From positions 1 through 64,000 of the forward strand of contig CAIMWE010000063.1 in assembly GCA_903845115.1 (NCBI GenBank): a DNA stretch of 64,000 nt. The letters run 5' to 3'. Made by a program: the position numbers and the translations under genes. The notes under the pieces were generated by a model. That model was given only the letters and a program-made list of their open reading frames with translations. It was not told the origin of the DNA and made no database searches. This stretch comes from an uncultured Acidobacteriota bacterium. Lineage in GTDB: Bacteria > Acidobacteriota > Thermoanaerobaculia > UBA5066. Below are positions 48,914-57,086 of the stretch, piece after piece (the first letter of the stretch is position 1; each line of letters opens with the position of its first letter).

Positions 48914-49852
48914 ATGAAAGAGATCTTCGCAAGCCCCCTCTTCCTACAGGCGATCGGCTTCATCGCCCACAGCGGGTTCTTCTGCGTCGTCTTCGCGATC
49001 GCCTCGCGCTGCACGCTGAAGGACCTCCTGGACGAGATAAGGAAGCCCGCGCTCCTCCTGAAAACCTTCGCCGCGACCACGGTCATCGGACCGCTGATCG
49101 CGGCCGGGGTGGTCAAGCTGCTCGACGTCCCGCTCGTCGTCGGCGGCGTCATCCTGCTCGGAGCGGCCACGGCCGGGAGTCCCCTGGCCCCCCTCGGGAC
49201 GAGGGGAAAGAAAGGCAGCCTCCAGCTCGCGTCGACGGTCATGGGGCTCCTCGTCCTGTTGATGCCGGTGACGGTGACGTTCTGGCTGTGGGTCTACAGC
49301 CAGTGGTTCCCGATGCACCTCTCGATCTCGGTCCCGAAGCTCCTGGCGACGGTGGCGCCGCTCACGATCGTCCCCCTCGTCCTCGCGGTGGCGCTCCGGG
49401 AGCTGCTGCCCGCGGTCTCGAAGGTCGCCGGGAAGGCCCTGGACCTCTACTCGAAGGTGTGCATCGTGATCCTGTTCGTCGTCTTCATCGTCCCCGGGCT
49501 CCTGGCCCTGTTCCGTTTCAAGCTCGTGGAGTTCGGGGCCATCGTCATCGTGATGTCGCTCGCGCTCGCCGCGGGCGACTTCCTGGGCGGGCCCGACGCG
49601 AGGGACCGGATCAGCGTCGCCATGGCGGCGACGGAGTGCAACATCACGGCCCTGTTCGTCATCGCCCACGTCTCGTATCCGAAGGTCCACATCCTCGGAA
49701 CGGTGCTCGCCTACATCATCGTGAGCTTCCTGACGGCGGCGGTCTGGTACAGGTTCCTCCTGTACCGGATGAAGGGGCGAGGCGAGACGCTGGAGCCCTC
49801 GGGAACAGGTTCGACGAATCCGACGAAGACAACAAAGGAGGTCAAGCAATGA
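48914..49852 (+). CDS. BASS/ACR3-like membrane transporter
   Basis: 312 residues with about nine or ten hydrophobic helices. The arrangement (FIAHSGFFCVVFAIASRC, ILLGAATAGSPLAPLGTRG, and the DRISVAMAATECNITALFVIA segment) recalls bile-acid:sodium symporter (BASS) and ACR3 carriers. Na+-driven import of an organic anion is inferred. It sits between dehydratase pairs 2 and 3 and overlaps pair 3 (ATGA), so it likely carries a pathway substrate or product. Confidence 0.72.
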   Translation: MKEIFASPLFLQAIGFIAHSGFFCVVFAIASRCTLKDLLDEIRKPALLLKTFAATTVIGPLIAAGVVKLLDVPLVVGGVILLGAATAGSPLAPLGTRGKKGSLQLASTVMGLLVLLMPVTVTFWLWVYSQWFPMHLSISVPKLLATVAPLTIVPLVLAVALRELLPAVSKVAGKALDLYSKVCIVILFVVFIVPGLLALFRFKLVEFGAIVIVMSLALAAGDFLGGPDARDRISVAMAATECNITALFVIAHVSYPKVHILGTVLAYIIVSFLTAAVWYRFLLYRMKGRGETLEPSGTGSTNPTKTTKEVKQ

Positions 49853-51015
49853 AGTCCGGCCTGCAATCGGAGGTCTTCGAAGGGTTCGCCAGCGCGGCCC
49901 GGAGCATCTCCAACCCTGAACTCGAGAAGTGGAAGGGCGGGGGGGGCAAGGTCCTCGGGTACACCTGCTCCTTCGTCCCGGAGGAGCTGATCGTCGCGGC
50001 AGGGCTGATGCCCTTCCGCATCCGCGGGACCGGCAGCCTGACCGCGGAGAGTGCCAACGAGTACTTCGAGGCGGCGAACGTCTGCAGCTTCATCCGGCAC
50101 ACGTTCGACCAGGTCCTCCAGGGAAGGTACGACTTCCTGGACGGCGCCGTGATCGGGGGCGGCTGCGACGCGAACCGGCACATCTACGACAACTGGCAGA
50201 AGAGCCCCGTTAAGCCTCAGTTCCTCGAGACGATCTTCTTCCCGCATGCCAGCGGCGAGCCGATGGCACTCGAATTCCGCGGCCAGCTCGCCGGGCTGAA
50301 GACGAAGATCGAGCAGCACTTCGGGGCGGAGATCACCGACGAGAAGCTCCGGAGCGCAGTCCGCCTCTGCAACGAGACGAGGTCCCTCCAGCGCGATCTC
50401 TACGCTCTCCGGCAGTCGGCGAACCCGCCCATCACCGGCGGCGAGACGGTCGAGGTCATGGTGGCCGGTTCCTCGATGCCCAAGGAGCGGTACAACACGA
50501 TGCTGAGGACGCTGCTCGAGGAGCTGCGAGGCGCGACCGTTCCGGAGCGGAAGATCGGCGCCCGGATCATGATCGTCGGCCCGGGCCACGACGACACCTC
50601 GATGTGCGACATCGTGGAGGAGCTGGGCGGCCTCGTCGCTGCCGACCTGACCTGCTTTGGCGGCAAGGTGATCTTCGGCAGCGTCCAGGAAGAGGGACCC
50701 GACCCGCTCCAGGCCATCGCCGACTACCAGGTCCTCGCCCGTCCCTTCTGCCCGAAGAACCTCGGGGCGCACCCTCACATCCAGAAGGAGCTTCTCGATC
50801 AGGTCCGGGCCCTCCGGGTGGACGGGGTGATCGGCCAGAGCTTCCTCTGCTGCAACATGTGGGGGGGCGAGCTCTACATCCTGCACAAGGAGCTGAAGGA
50901 AGCGGGAATACCGATGCTCCGGCTGGAGCGCGAGTACGTGTCGGGCTCTTCGGGCCAGCTGCAGACGAGGGTCCAGGCGTTCCTCGAGACGATCTCAGGG
51001 GGTGGCTCATGCTGA
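49849..51015 (+). CDS. 2-hydroxyacyl-CoA dehydratase-family subunit, B-type (pair 3)
   Basis: 388 residues with AAAGGAGGTC before the ATG. Cysteines conserved: GYTCSFVPEEL, NVCSFIRHTFD, GGGCDANRHIYDN, LTCFGGKV, PFCPKNLG and LCCNMWGGE. It is closer to pair 1 than to pair 2 by eye. The stop lies inside the start region of its C-type partner. Confidence 0.91.
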   Translation: MKSGLQSEVFEGFASAARSISNPELEKWKGGGGKVLGYTCSFVPEELIVAAGLMPFRIRGTGSLTAESANEYFEAANVCSFIRHTFDQVLQGRYDFLDGAVIGGGCDANRHIYDNWQKSPVKPQFLETIFFPHASGEPMALEFRGQLAGLKTKIEQHFGAEITDEKLRSAVRLCNETRSLQRDLYALRQSANPPITGGETVEVMVAGSSMPKERYNTMLRTLLEELRGATVPERKIGARIMIVGPGHDDTSMCDIVEELGGLVAADLTCFGGKVIFGSVQEEGPDPLQAIADYQVLARPFCPKNLGAHPHIQKELLDQVRALRVDGVIGQSFLCCNMWGGELYILHKELKEAGIPMLRLEREYVSGSSGQLQTRVQAFLETISGGGSC

Positions 51016-52226
51016 ATGCGTTTTCCCAGCTGATGGCCCAGTCGGGCAAGGGGCTCTTCGAGCTGACCGTCAATCCGCAGAACGAATCCACGACGCCGGT
51101 GATCCTCTGCAACGGCGACTTCATGGCCGAGATCCCGGTGGCCCTGGGGTGCGAGTTCTCCGACCTGACCCTGACGGGTGCGATGGGAACAGCCCTCCCG
51201 GAAGGGGCCGACCTGATCGACGGAGGGATCGAGCTCGGCGTCGAGAGCCGGATGTGCAACGCCATCAAGAGCGCCTGCTACTACCTCGAGAGCGGAAAGA
51301 TCCGGACGCCGGAGATGATCATCACGACCAACGCCTGCTGCGACAGCATGGACACGCTCGCCAACCTGATGAACGCCTACGAACCCTGGGCGCACGTCCC
51401 TAGATTCATCATGGACGCGCCGCACACGCTCGACGAGGAGAGCTATGCCTACTTCGGGAGACAGCTTCGCGAGGCCGTCACCTTCTTCGAGGGGGTCCTC
51501 GGCCGGAAGATGGACTGGGACCGCCTCCGCGAGGTCTGCGTCGAGTCGAACAAGCAGAGCCAGCTGCTCCTCGAGTTCCAGGAGCTGAAGAAGGCGGTCC
51601 CCTGCCCCGCCGAGCCGGACCTCGCGCGGCAGGGGACGGAGCTGTCGCGCTGGATCAAGCATCGGGTCTCGCCGGAGGTCACGCGGTGGCTCGAGGAGGT
51701 GGTTCGCCTCACCGAGCAGCGCGTCAAGGAGGGGAAGGGGATTGACGGCGTCGACGAGAAGGTCCGCTTCCTCTGGCAGGACCTGGCCGGCAGCTGGTCG
51801 ACCGGGACGGTCCTGGCGCGGCTCCAGAAGGAGCTGGGCGCGGTCTGCGTCATGGACTACGTGTCGTACGCCACCTGGACGCCGATCGACCTCGCAAGCG
51901 AGGAGAAGATGTTCGCGTCGTTCGCCAAGCGGTTCCTCCTGGAGGCCGCCATGACCCGGCAGGCGCTCCACTCCACGGACCTCTTCATCGGCGACATCCT
52001 CCGGATCGTCAAGGAGTTCCGGTGCGATGCCGTGATCATGCCCGCCCACGTCGGACATCGCGACACGAACTCCCGCCTGAAACTCGTCCGCGACGTCTGC
52101 CGCGAGAACGGCATCCCCTGCCTCGTCCTGGGGATCGACATCTGGGACAAGCGGTTCATCTCCCCCGACGTGGTCTTCGACCGGATGAGCACCTTCTTCC
52201 AGCAGACGGGTCTCATCGCGAGCTGA
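51009..52226 (+). CDS. 2-hydroxyacyl-CoA dehydratase-family subunit, C-type (pair 3), divergent
   Basis: 405 residues from the ATG overlapping the partner stop by 7 bases. It keeps SRMCNAIKSACYYLE, NACCDSMDT, VPCPAEPD and GAVCVMDYVSYA, but the VMPCHIGHKD cysteine is alanine (IMPAHVGHRD) and the LGCDVWDERY cysteine is isoleucine (LGIDIWDKRF). It therefore lost a different set from pair 2. The outer-membrane protein gene follows after 2 bases. Confidence 0.9.
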   Translation: MLNAFSQLMAQSGKGLFELTVNPQNESTTPVILCNGDFMAEIPVALGCEFSDLTLTGAMGTALPEGADLIDGGIELGVESRMCNAIKSACYYLESGKIRTPEMIITTNACCDSMDTLANLMNAYEPWAHVPRFIMDAPHTLDEESYAYFGRQLREAVTFFEGVLGRKMDWDRLREVCVESNKQSQLLLEFQELKKAVPCPAEPDLARQGTELSRWIKHRVSPEVTRWLEEVVRLTEQRVKEGKGIDGVDEKVRFLWQDLAGSWSTGTVLARLQKELGAVCVMDYVSYATWTPIDLASEEKMFASFAKRFLLEAAMTRQALHSTDLFIGDILRIVKEFRCDAVIMPAHVGHRDTNSRLKLVRDVCRENGIPCLVLGIDIWDKRFISPDVVFDRMSTFFQQTGLIAS

Positions 52227-52228
52227 CG

Positions 52229-53056
52229 ATGCGATCGAAGCGAACGCTCGCCGGTTTGGCGGTGGCCGTCTTGGTGGCGGCAGGCCCGCTCGGCGCGCAG
52301 ACGCCCGAGGAGCTGGCCAAGAAGGCGCAGAACCCCATCCAGCCGATGATCAGCGTCCCCTTCCAGCTCAACACTACCTTCAACTACGGCCTCGACGCGC
52401 TGGAGAAGCGCGGCAACCAGTACCTTCTCAACATCCAGCCGGTCGTCCCCATCTCCGTGAGCGCCGAGTGGAACCTGCTCACCCGGACCATCCTCCCCGT
52501 CCTCTCCCAGCCCGTTCCCGAGGGGACGTCGTCCTCGATCGGGGGGATCGGGAACCTCCAGGAGACGGTCTTCCTCTGCCCCGCGAAGCCGGGCAAGGTG
52601 ATCTGGGGCGTCGGCCCGGTCGCCCAGCTCCCGACCGCGACCAACCATTCGATCGGCACGTCGAAGTGGAGCATTGGCCCCTCCCTCGTGGTCCTCACGA
52701 TGCCCGGCCACTGGGTGCTCGGCGCCGTCGTCCAGAACGTCTGGTCCTTCGCCGGCCCAGAGGCAGCCCCGAGCGTGAACCAGTTCCTCTTCCAGTACTT
52801 CGTCAACTACAACCTCCAGAAGGGGTGGTACCTCACCTCCTCGCCCGAGAACATCGCCGACTGGACCCAGGCCGAGAGCAAGGACAGGTGGAGCGTCCCC
52901 CTGGGCCTCGGAGCCGGCCGGGCGTTCCACATCGGCAAACAGGCGATCAACATGTCGCTCCACTACTACTACAACGTCGTGCGCCCCACGGGCAACGTCC
53001 CGTCGGGCCCCTACACGATCCGGTTCCAGTTCCAGGTCATGTTTCCCGAGAAATAG
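52229..53056 (+). CDS. Outer-membrane barrel protein of the cluster
   Basis: 275 residues with a signal peptide (RTLAGLAVAVLVAAGPLGAQ). Beta-rich with family phrases SVSAEWNLLTRTILPVLSQ, GIGNLQETVFL, VWGVGPVAQLPTAT-like segment and the aromatic C-terminus IRFQFQVMF, as in MetA-type outer-membrane transporters often annotated as neuromedin U. Its position directly behind pair 3 suggests uptake of a hydrophobic substrate. Related in type to the barrel at 37519. Confidence 0.72.
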   Translation: MRSKRTLAGLAVAVLVAAGPLGAQTPEELAKKAQNPIQPMISVPFQLNTTFNYGLDALEKRGNQYLLNIQPVVPISVSAEWNLLTRTILPVLSQPVPEGTSSSIGGIGNLQETVFLCPAKPGKVIWGVGPVAQLPTATNHSIGTSKWSIGPSLVVLTMPGHWVLGAVVQNVWSFAGPEAAPSVNQFLFQYFVNYNLQKGWYLTSSPENIADWTQAESKDRWSVPLGLGAGRAFHIGKQAINMSLHYYYNVVRPTGNVPSGPYTIRFQFQVMFPEK

Positions 53057-53128
53057 GTTTCGACCACCTGGGCTCCCGGTCCGCACAACGGCCCGGAACC
53101 GCCCCCTAACCGGTACAGGAGACAGACC

Positions 53129-54586
53129 ATGAAGCCGTCGTGCTCCACCTGGGCCACCTTCCTCGCCGCAGCGGCACTCGCCCTTGCGACCCTCCCGGCG
53201 GCCCTCTCCGCCGAGGAGGCGAAAGCCCCAGCCGCGGCGAAACCGGCCGCGGCAAAGCCTACGAAGCCGGCCAAGGCCGACCCGAACATGACGAAGGTGC
53301 TCGATGCGGTCGCACGGGAGACGTACGAGCAGGTCCTCAACAAGTACAAGGTCGCCTACTACTTCTGGTACGACACCTTCGCGAACGGGGAGGTCCCGCC
53401 CGAGAACGTGGTCGCCGCCGACAAGAAGCTCAAGCTCGCCGAGAGCCAGATCAACGCGCGCGCCTTCGACGCCGCAAGAAAGCTCCTGGCCGAGGCCGAC
53501 GCGCTGCTGAACGTCTACAAGAAGAGCTATGACCAGTTCCCCTACGAGGCGCCCACGCCGCTCCTGAAGCCCGATCTCTCGAAGGCCCAGAAGGCCAAGG
53601 CCGCCGACTACGCCGTCCTCGACCGCTACGGCGTCCTGATGAACGACATCGGACCTTCCATCTGGGGCCGGGGCGACGATGGCGAGTACTACTTCATCAT
53701 GACCTTCTTCAACTACCACGCCCGCGGGAAGATCATCACCCCCGTCGTCGTCGAGATCATGAGCACGAAGGACCCTGGCAAGCGGTACGTCTACCTCCTG
53801 AACAAGGAGACGAAGGTCACCCGGACCGCCGACTCGATCGACTATTACTGCGAGGACGGCGGGAAGACGTTCCACCTCTTCGTCAAGGACGACCCGGTCG
53901 GCGGGGGGACGACGGTCCTGGCCGAGGGGAAGTACCCCGCATTCCCCGGGAAGGCCCCGGCGATGAGCTTCCGCGTCACCACAACCCCCACCTTCTCGTA
54001 CTGGTACAACCAGAACGTCGGGGCGGCCCTGATGTACCCAGGGGTCGTCCTTGCGGGCTTCGAGCAGCCGGGGCCGGCCTCGGGGACCATCACGATGGGA
54101 GACAAGACGGTCACCTTCACGAAGAACGCGGGGGCGGTCACCGAGGTCTGCATGATCAGCGGCGCCCCGGGGAACACGAAGTACGACGAGTACCGGAGCA
54201 CGATGACGAAGTACGGGAACGAGTGGTACATCGCCGTCCACACGGACCAGGTGGACGCGATGTTCATCAGCTATGGGAAGTTCCGGGACGCCGGGATTTA
54301 CTACAAGGGGAAGTACATCGTCCCGACGGAGTACAAGCTCGTTCCCGGCATCGCGAATCAGACGCTCACGCTGATCGCGAAGACCAATGAGTACGGCGAC
54401 CTGGTCCTCGATTTCCAGATGGCGCTCCACGATCCGGTCTACACGGAGCGGGTTGCAACGGTGGACGGCACGTTCGACGGCCAGCCGCTGACGAACGGAG
54501 GAGCCTGGTTCGAGCACGTCTTCAAGGGCTCCCCCGACGGGATCAAGGCGGTACAGGAATCCCCGCAGCTCGTCGACCCGATGTAG
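53129..54586 (+). CDS. Secreted paralogue 1, lipocalin-like, unknown function
   Basis: 485 residues with a signal peptide and an Ala/Pro/Lys linker. An N-terminal helical part (YKVAYYFWYDTFANGEVPPE, heptad-like ARKLLAEADALLNVY) precedes a beta-rich region with YWYNQN, KYGNEWYIAVHTDQVDAMF, YYKGKYIVPTEYKL and GQPLTNGGAWFEH. Two paralogues follow at 55601 and 57087. The beta part faintly recalls AttH/CrtC lipocalin-like proteins; this is a weak guess. Probably periplasmic. Confidence 0.7.
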   Translation: MKPSCSTWATFLAAAALALATLPAALSAEEAKAPAAAKPAAAKPTKPAKADPNMTKVLDAVARETYEQVLNKYKVAYYFWYDTFANGEVPPENVVAADKKLKLAESQINARAFDAARKLLAEADALLNVYKKSYDQFPYEAPTPLLKPDLSKAQKAKAADYAVLDRYGVLMNDIGPSIWGRGDDGEYYFIMTFFNYHARGKIITPVVVEIMSTKDPGKRYVYLLNKETKVTRTADSIDYYCEDGGKTFHLFVKDDPVGGGTTVLAEGKYPAFPGKAPAMSFRVTTTPTFSYWYNQNVGAALMYPGVVLAGFEQPGPASGTITMGDKTVTFTKNAGAVTEVCMISGAPGNTKYDEYRSTMTKYGNEWYIAVHTDQVDAMFISYGKFRDAGIYYKGKYIVPTEYKLVPGIANQTLTLIAKTNEYGDLVLDFQMALHDPVYTERVATVDGTFDGQPLTNGGAWFEHVFKGSPDGIKAVQESPQLVDPM

Positions 54587-54629
54587 GCACGAACCGGCAT
54601 TCCGGACTCGGCTCGAGAGAGAGGAAGTG

Positions 54630-55604
54630 ATGGGCAAGAGACAAGGCCACGGCAACCGATCCCGGGGTGTCGGTCCCCTCCTCGCCGCTCTCGCTGTTCT
54701 CACCGCTCTCTCGGCCGATACGGGGGCAGCGTGGCCCGGAGCGAATCCGGGTCCGCCGCCGCCTCCTCCCCTGCCGGCGGCCGGCGCCCTCCGGACGGTC
54801 GACCTCGGCGGCGGAGAGACGATGACTTTCGTCTGGTGCCCGCCGGGGTCGTTCCAGATGGGGAGCTCGGCCGCCCAGCAGGACGCGGCGACCCGCTTCC
54901 TCCCGGCGGACATCACACCCGCCTCGCGTCGGAAGACCGAGGCGGCGATCCGGGCGGAAGGGCCGTGGCACCTCGTGAAGCTGACCCGCGGCTTCTGGAT
55001 GGCGAGGACCGAGGTGACCCGGGCCCAGTGGATTCGCGTCATGGGAAGCGACCCGAGCCACTTCAGGGATTCAGGTCCAGGCGCCCCCGTCGAGAGCGTC
55101 AGCTGGGATGACTGCCAGGAGTTCGTGAAACGGCTGAACGCCGCCGCCGCGGGTGGAAAGGGGCGTCTCTTCCGGATGCCGACGGAGGCAGAGTGGGAGT
55201 ACGCGGCCCGGGCGGGTTCGGAGAGCGCCTACTGCTTCGGCGACGACGCCGGCGCACTCGGCGACTACGCGTGGTTCGGGGCGAACAGCGGCATGAAGAC
55301 TCACCCCGTCGGGTCGAAGAAGCCGAACGCCTGGGGCCTCTACGACATGCACGGGAACGTCTGGGAGTGGTGCGCCGACGGATATGGTCCCTATCCGTCC
55401 GCCTCCGAGGTGGACCCCCTCCGTGCCGACTCCGGCGCGGGCCGCCTCGGCCGCGGCGGCGGGTGGGACGACTTCGCCGGGGATTGCCGGACGGCCTACC
55501 GGAGCTACGGGAGGCCACCCGGCTTCAAGGCGAGCCCGCTCGGATTCCGGCCCATCATGGTGGAAGAGCAACTGAGCACAGAGAAAGTGAAGAAGATGAG
55601 ATGA
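54630..55604 (+). CDS. Secreted SUMF1/FGE-sulfatase-domain protein
   Basis: 324 residues; ATG 54630 preferred to the GTG three bases before. After a signal peptide and a Pro-rich stretch comes the SUMF1 fold: PPGSFQMGSS, TRGFWMARTEVTRAQWIRVM, PVESVSWDDCQEFVKRLN, RMPTEAEWEYAARAG, YDMHGNVWEWCADGYG and RGGGWDDFAGDCRTAYR, ending GFRPI. Only one of the two copper-site cysteines of true formylglycine-generating enzymes is seen in the last motif, so catalysis is doubtful. It sits between secreted paralogues 1 and 2. Confidence 0.85.
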   Translation: MGKRQGHGNRSRGVGPLLAALAVLTALSADTGAAWPGANPGPPPPPPLPAAGALRTVDLGGGETMTFVWCPPGSFQMGSSAAQQDAATRFLPADITPASRRKTEAAIRAEGPWHLVKLTRGFWMARTEVTRAQWIRVMGSDPSHFRDSGPGAPVESVSWDDCQEFVKRLNAAAAGGKGRLFRMPTEAEWEYAARAGSESAYCFGDDAGALGDYAWFGANSGMKTHPVGSKKPNAWGLYDMHGNVWEWCADGYGPYPSASEVDPLRADSGAGRLGRGGGWDDFAGDCRTAYRSYGRPPGFKASPLGFRPIMVEEQLSTEKVKKMR

Positions 55605-57049
55605 GCAGATTCACCAGGAAAGGTCGCAGCGCGGTCACCGCGATTCTCGTCACAATCGTTGCGGGATTCGGGATCATCGTCCCCCTCGCTGCCGCCGCAC
55701 CGGCCCTCGCCGCCGACGACGGCCTCGCGGCGAGGTACGGCCAGGTCCGGAACAAGTACGACATCGCCCGCTACCAGTGGTACGACCTCTACGCCGAGGG
55801 GATCATGGTCAAGGCCGGCGAGGCCGGGAAGCTCCTGGACCAGGCGAAGGGGCTGATGGACCAGAAGAAGCCCGCCGACGCGGCGAAGCTGCTGGACCAG
55901 GCCGACAAGCTGCTCGACGTCCGCGACAAGAGCGTCCTGCCGCAGTACGCGGCCACCGACAACCTCAAGAACCCGGACCTCTCGAAGCTCCGCAAGTCGA
56001 CCATCGCCGACTACAAGGCGCGCGACATGTACGGGCTGACCAAGGGAGACATCGGCCTCGGGTTCGTCGGGAAGGGGGACGACGGCCTGACCTACGAGAT
56101 CATGCCGCTCGTCAATTACCACGGCTCGGGCGGCATCGTCCAGCCGGTCGCCTTCGAGATCATGCGGAGCGACGAGTTCGGGAAGATCCACATGGTCCTG
56201 ATCAAGGCGAAGCCGATCATCACCCTCGAGACGGCGAGCTCGGTCGTCTGGTACGCGGAGGAGGGGGGGAACTACCAGCTCTACTCCGTCTCCAAGATCG
56301 GCGACGACACCTGGACCTGGGTCGAGGGGAAGGGCAAGGACCTCGGCGGGGTCGACGTCGCCTTCAACATCATGGGGAAGGCCCGTTCCACGTACTGGTA
56401 CAACCAGAACCGGGACGGCTACGTCCTCTACCCGAACTCGGCGTTCGCGGGGTTCGAGGAGATCGGCGCCGCCGAGGGGATGATCACGATCGGAGGGAAG
56501 ACAGCCCGGTTCAAGAACGCGTTCCTGGAGAACGAGAACCTCTTCAATGGCCCGAAACCGTACTCCGAGATCAACCGGACGAGCTACCGGAAGCTGATGA
56601 CGATCTACGGCAACGAGTGGTGGATGCCGTTCCGGACCGACCAGCTCGACGGCTTCCTCTGCTTCATCGGCGCCTCCCGCGACTTCGCGATCTTCCTCGA
56701 CGGGCAGGTGATCGTGCCGACCGAGGTGAAGCTGACGCCGGTGACCGCCAACAGGTCGTTCCGCATCGACGCGAAGACCCCGAAGGGCGATCTGAGGATC
56801 CTCGTCGAGTGCCTCACGAGCGAGCTCTTCTACTACGAGTACGGGACCGTCGTCACCGGGACCTTCAACGGCACGCCGCTGACGAACGGCTACGGCGCGC
56901 TCGAGAAGACCCCGCTCGGCGGCATGAGCGGCGTCGAGACCATCGACCAGATGGGGCGCGGCGAGATCAGTATCTCCGCCGTGATGGACAACCTGCAGAA
57001 GAACTTCCCGCCGCCCCTCCTGGGTAGCGGAAAGATCGGCCCAAAGTAA
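55601..57049 (+). CDS. Secreted paralogue 2, unknown function
   Basis: 482 residues from the ATG overlapping the SUMF1 stop; a signal peptide ends near ALAADD. Same layout as paralogue 1: IARYQWYDLYAEGIMV, AAKLLDQADKLLDV, YWYNQNRDGYVLYPN, IYGNEWWMPFRTDQLDGFL, GQVIVPTEVKLTPV and GTPLTNGYGALE. The conserved positions suggest one binding or catalytic fold used for three related ligands. Confidence 0.72.
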   Translation: MSRFTRKGRSAVTAILVTIVAGFGIIVPLAAAAPALAADDGLAARYGQVRNKYDIARYQWYDLYAEGIMVKAGEAGKLLDQAKGLMDQKKPADAAKLLDQADKLLDVRDKSVLPQYAATDNLKNPDLSKLRKSTIADYKARDMYGLTKGDIGLGFVGKGDDGLTYEIMPLVNYHGSGGIVQPVAFEIMRSDEFGKIHMVLIKAKPIITLETASSVVWYAEEGGNYQLYSVSKIGDDTWTWVEGKGKDLGGVDVAFNIMGKARSTYWYNQNRDGYVLYPNSAFAGFEEIGAAEGMITIGGKTARFKNAFLENENLFNGPKPYSEINRTSYRKLMTIYGNEWWMPFRTDQLDGFLCFIGASRDFAIFLDGQVIVPTEVKLTPVTANRSFRIDAKTPKGDLRILVECLTSELFYYEYGTVVTGTFNGTPLTNGYGALEKTPLGGMSGVETIDQMGRGEISISAVMDNLQKNFPPPLLGSGKIGPK

Positions 57050-57086
57050 CCGAGTTACCGAAGTGACCGGACGAAGGAGGATTCAA

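Noticed and set aside
42385-52226. Benzoyl-CoA reductase (BcrABCD-type) operon
   Set aside because: Only one activator-type gene is present, and no ferredoxin, benzoate-CoA ligase or dienoyl-CoA hydratase genes accompany it.
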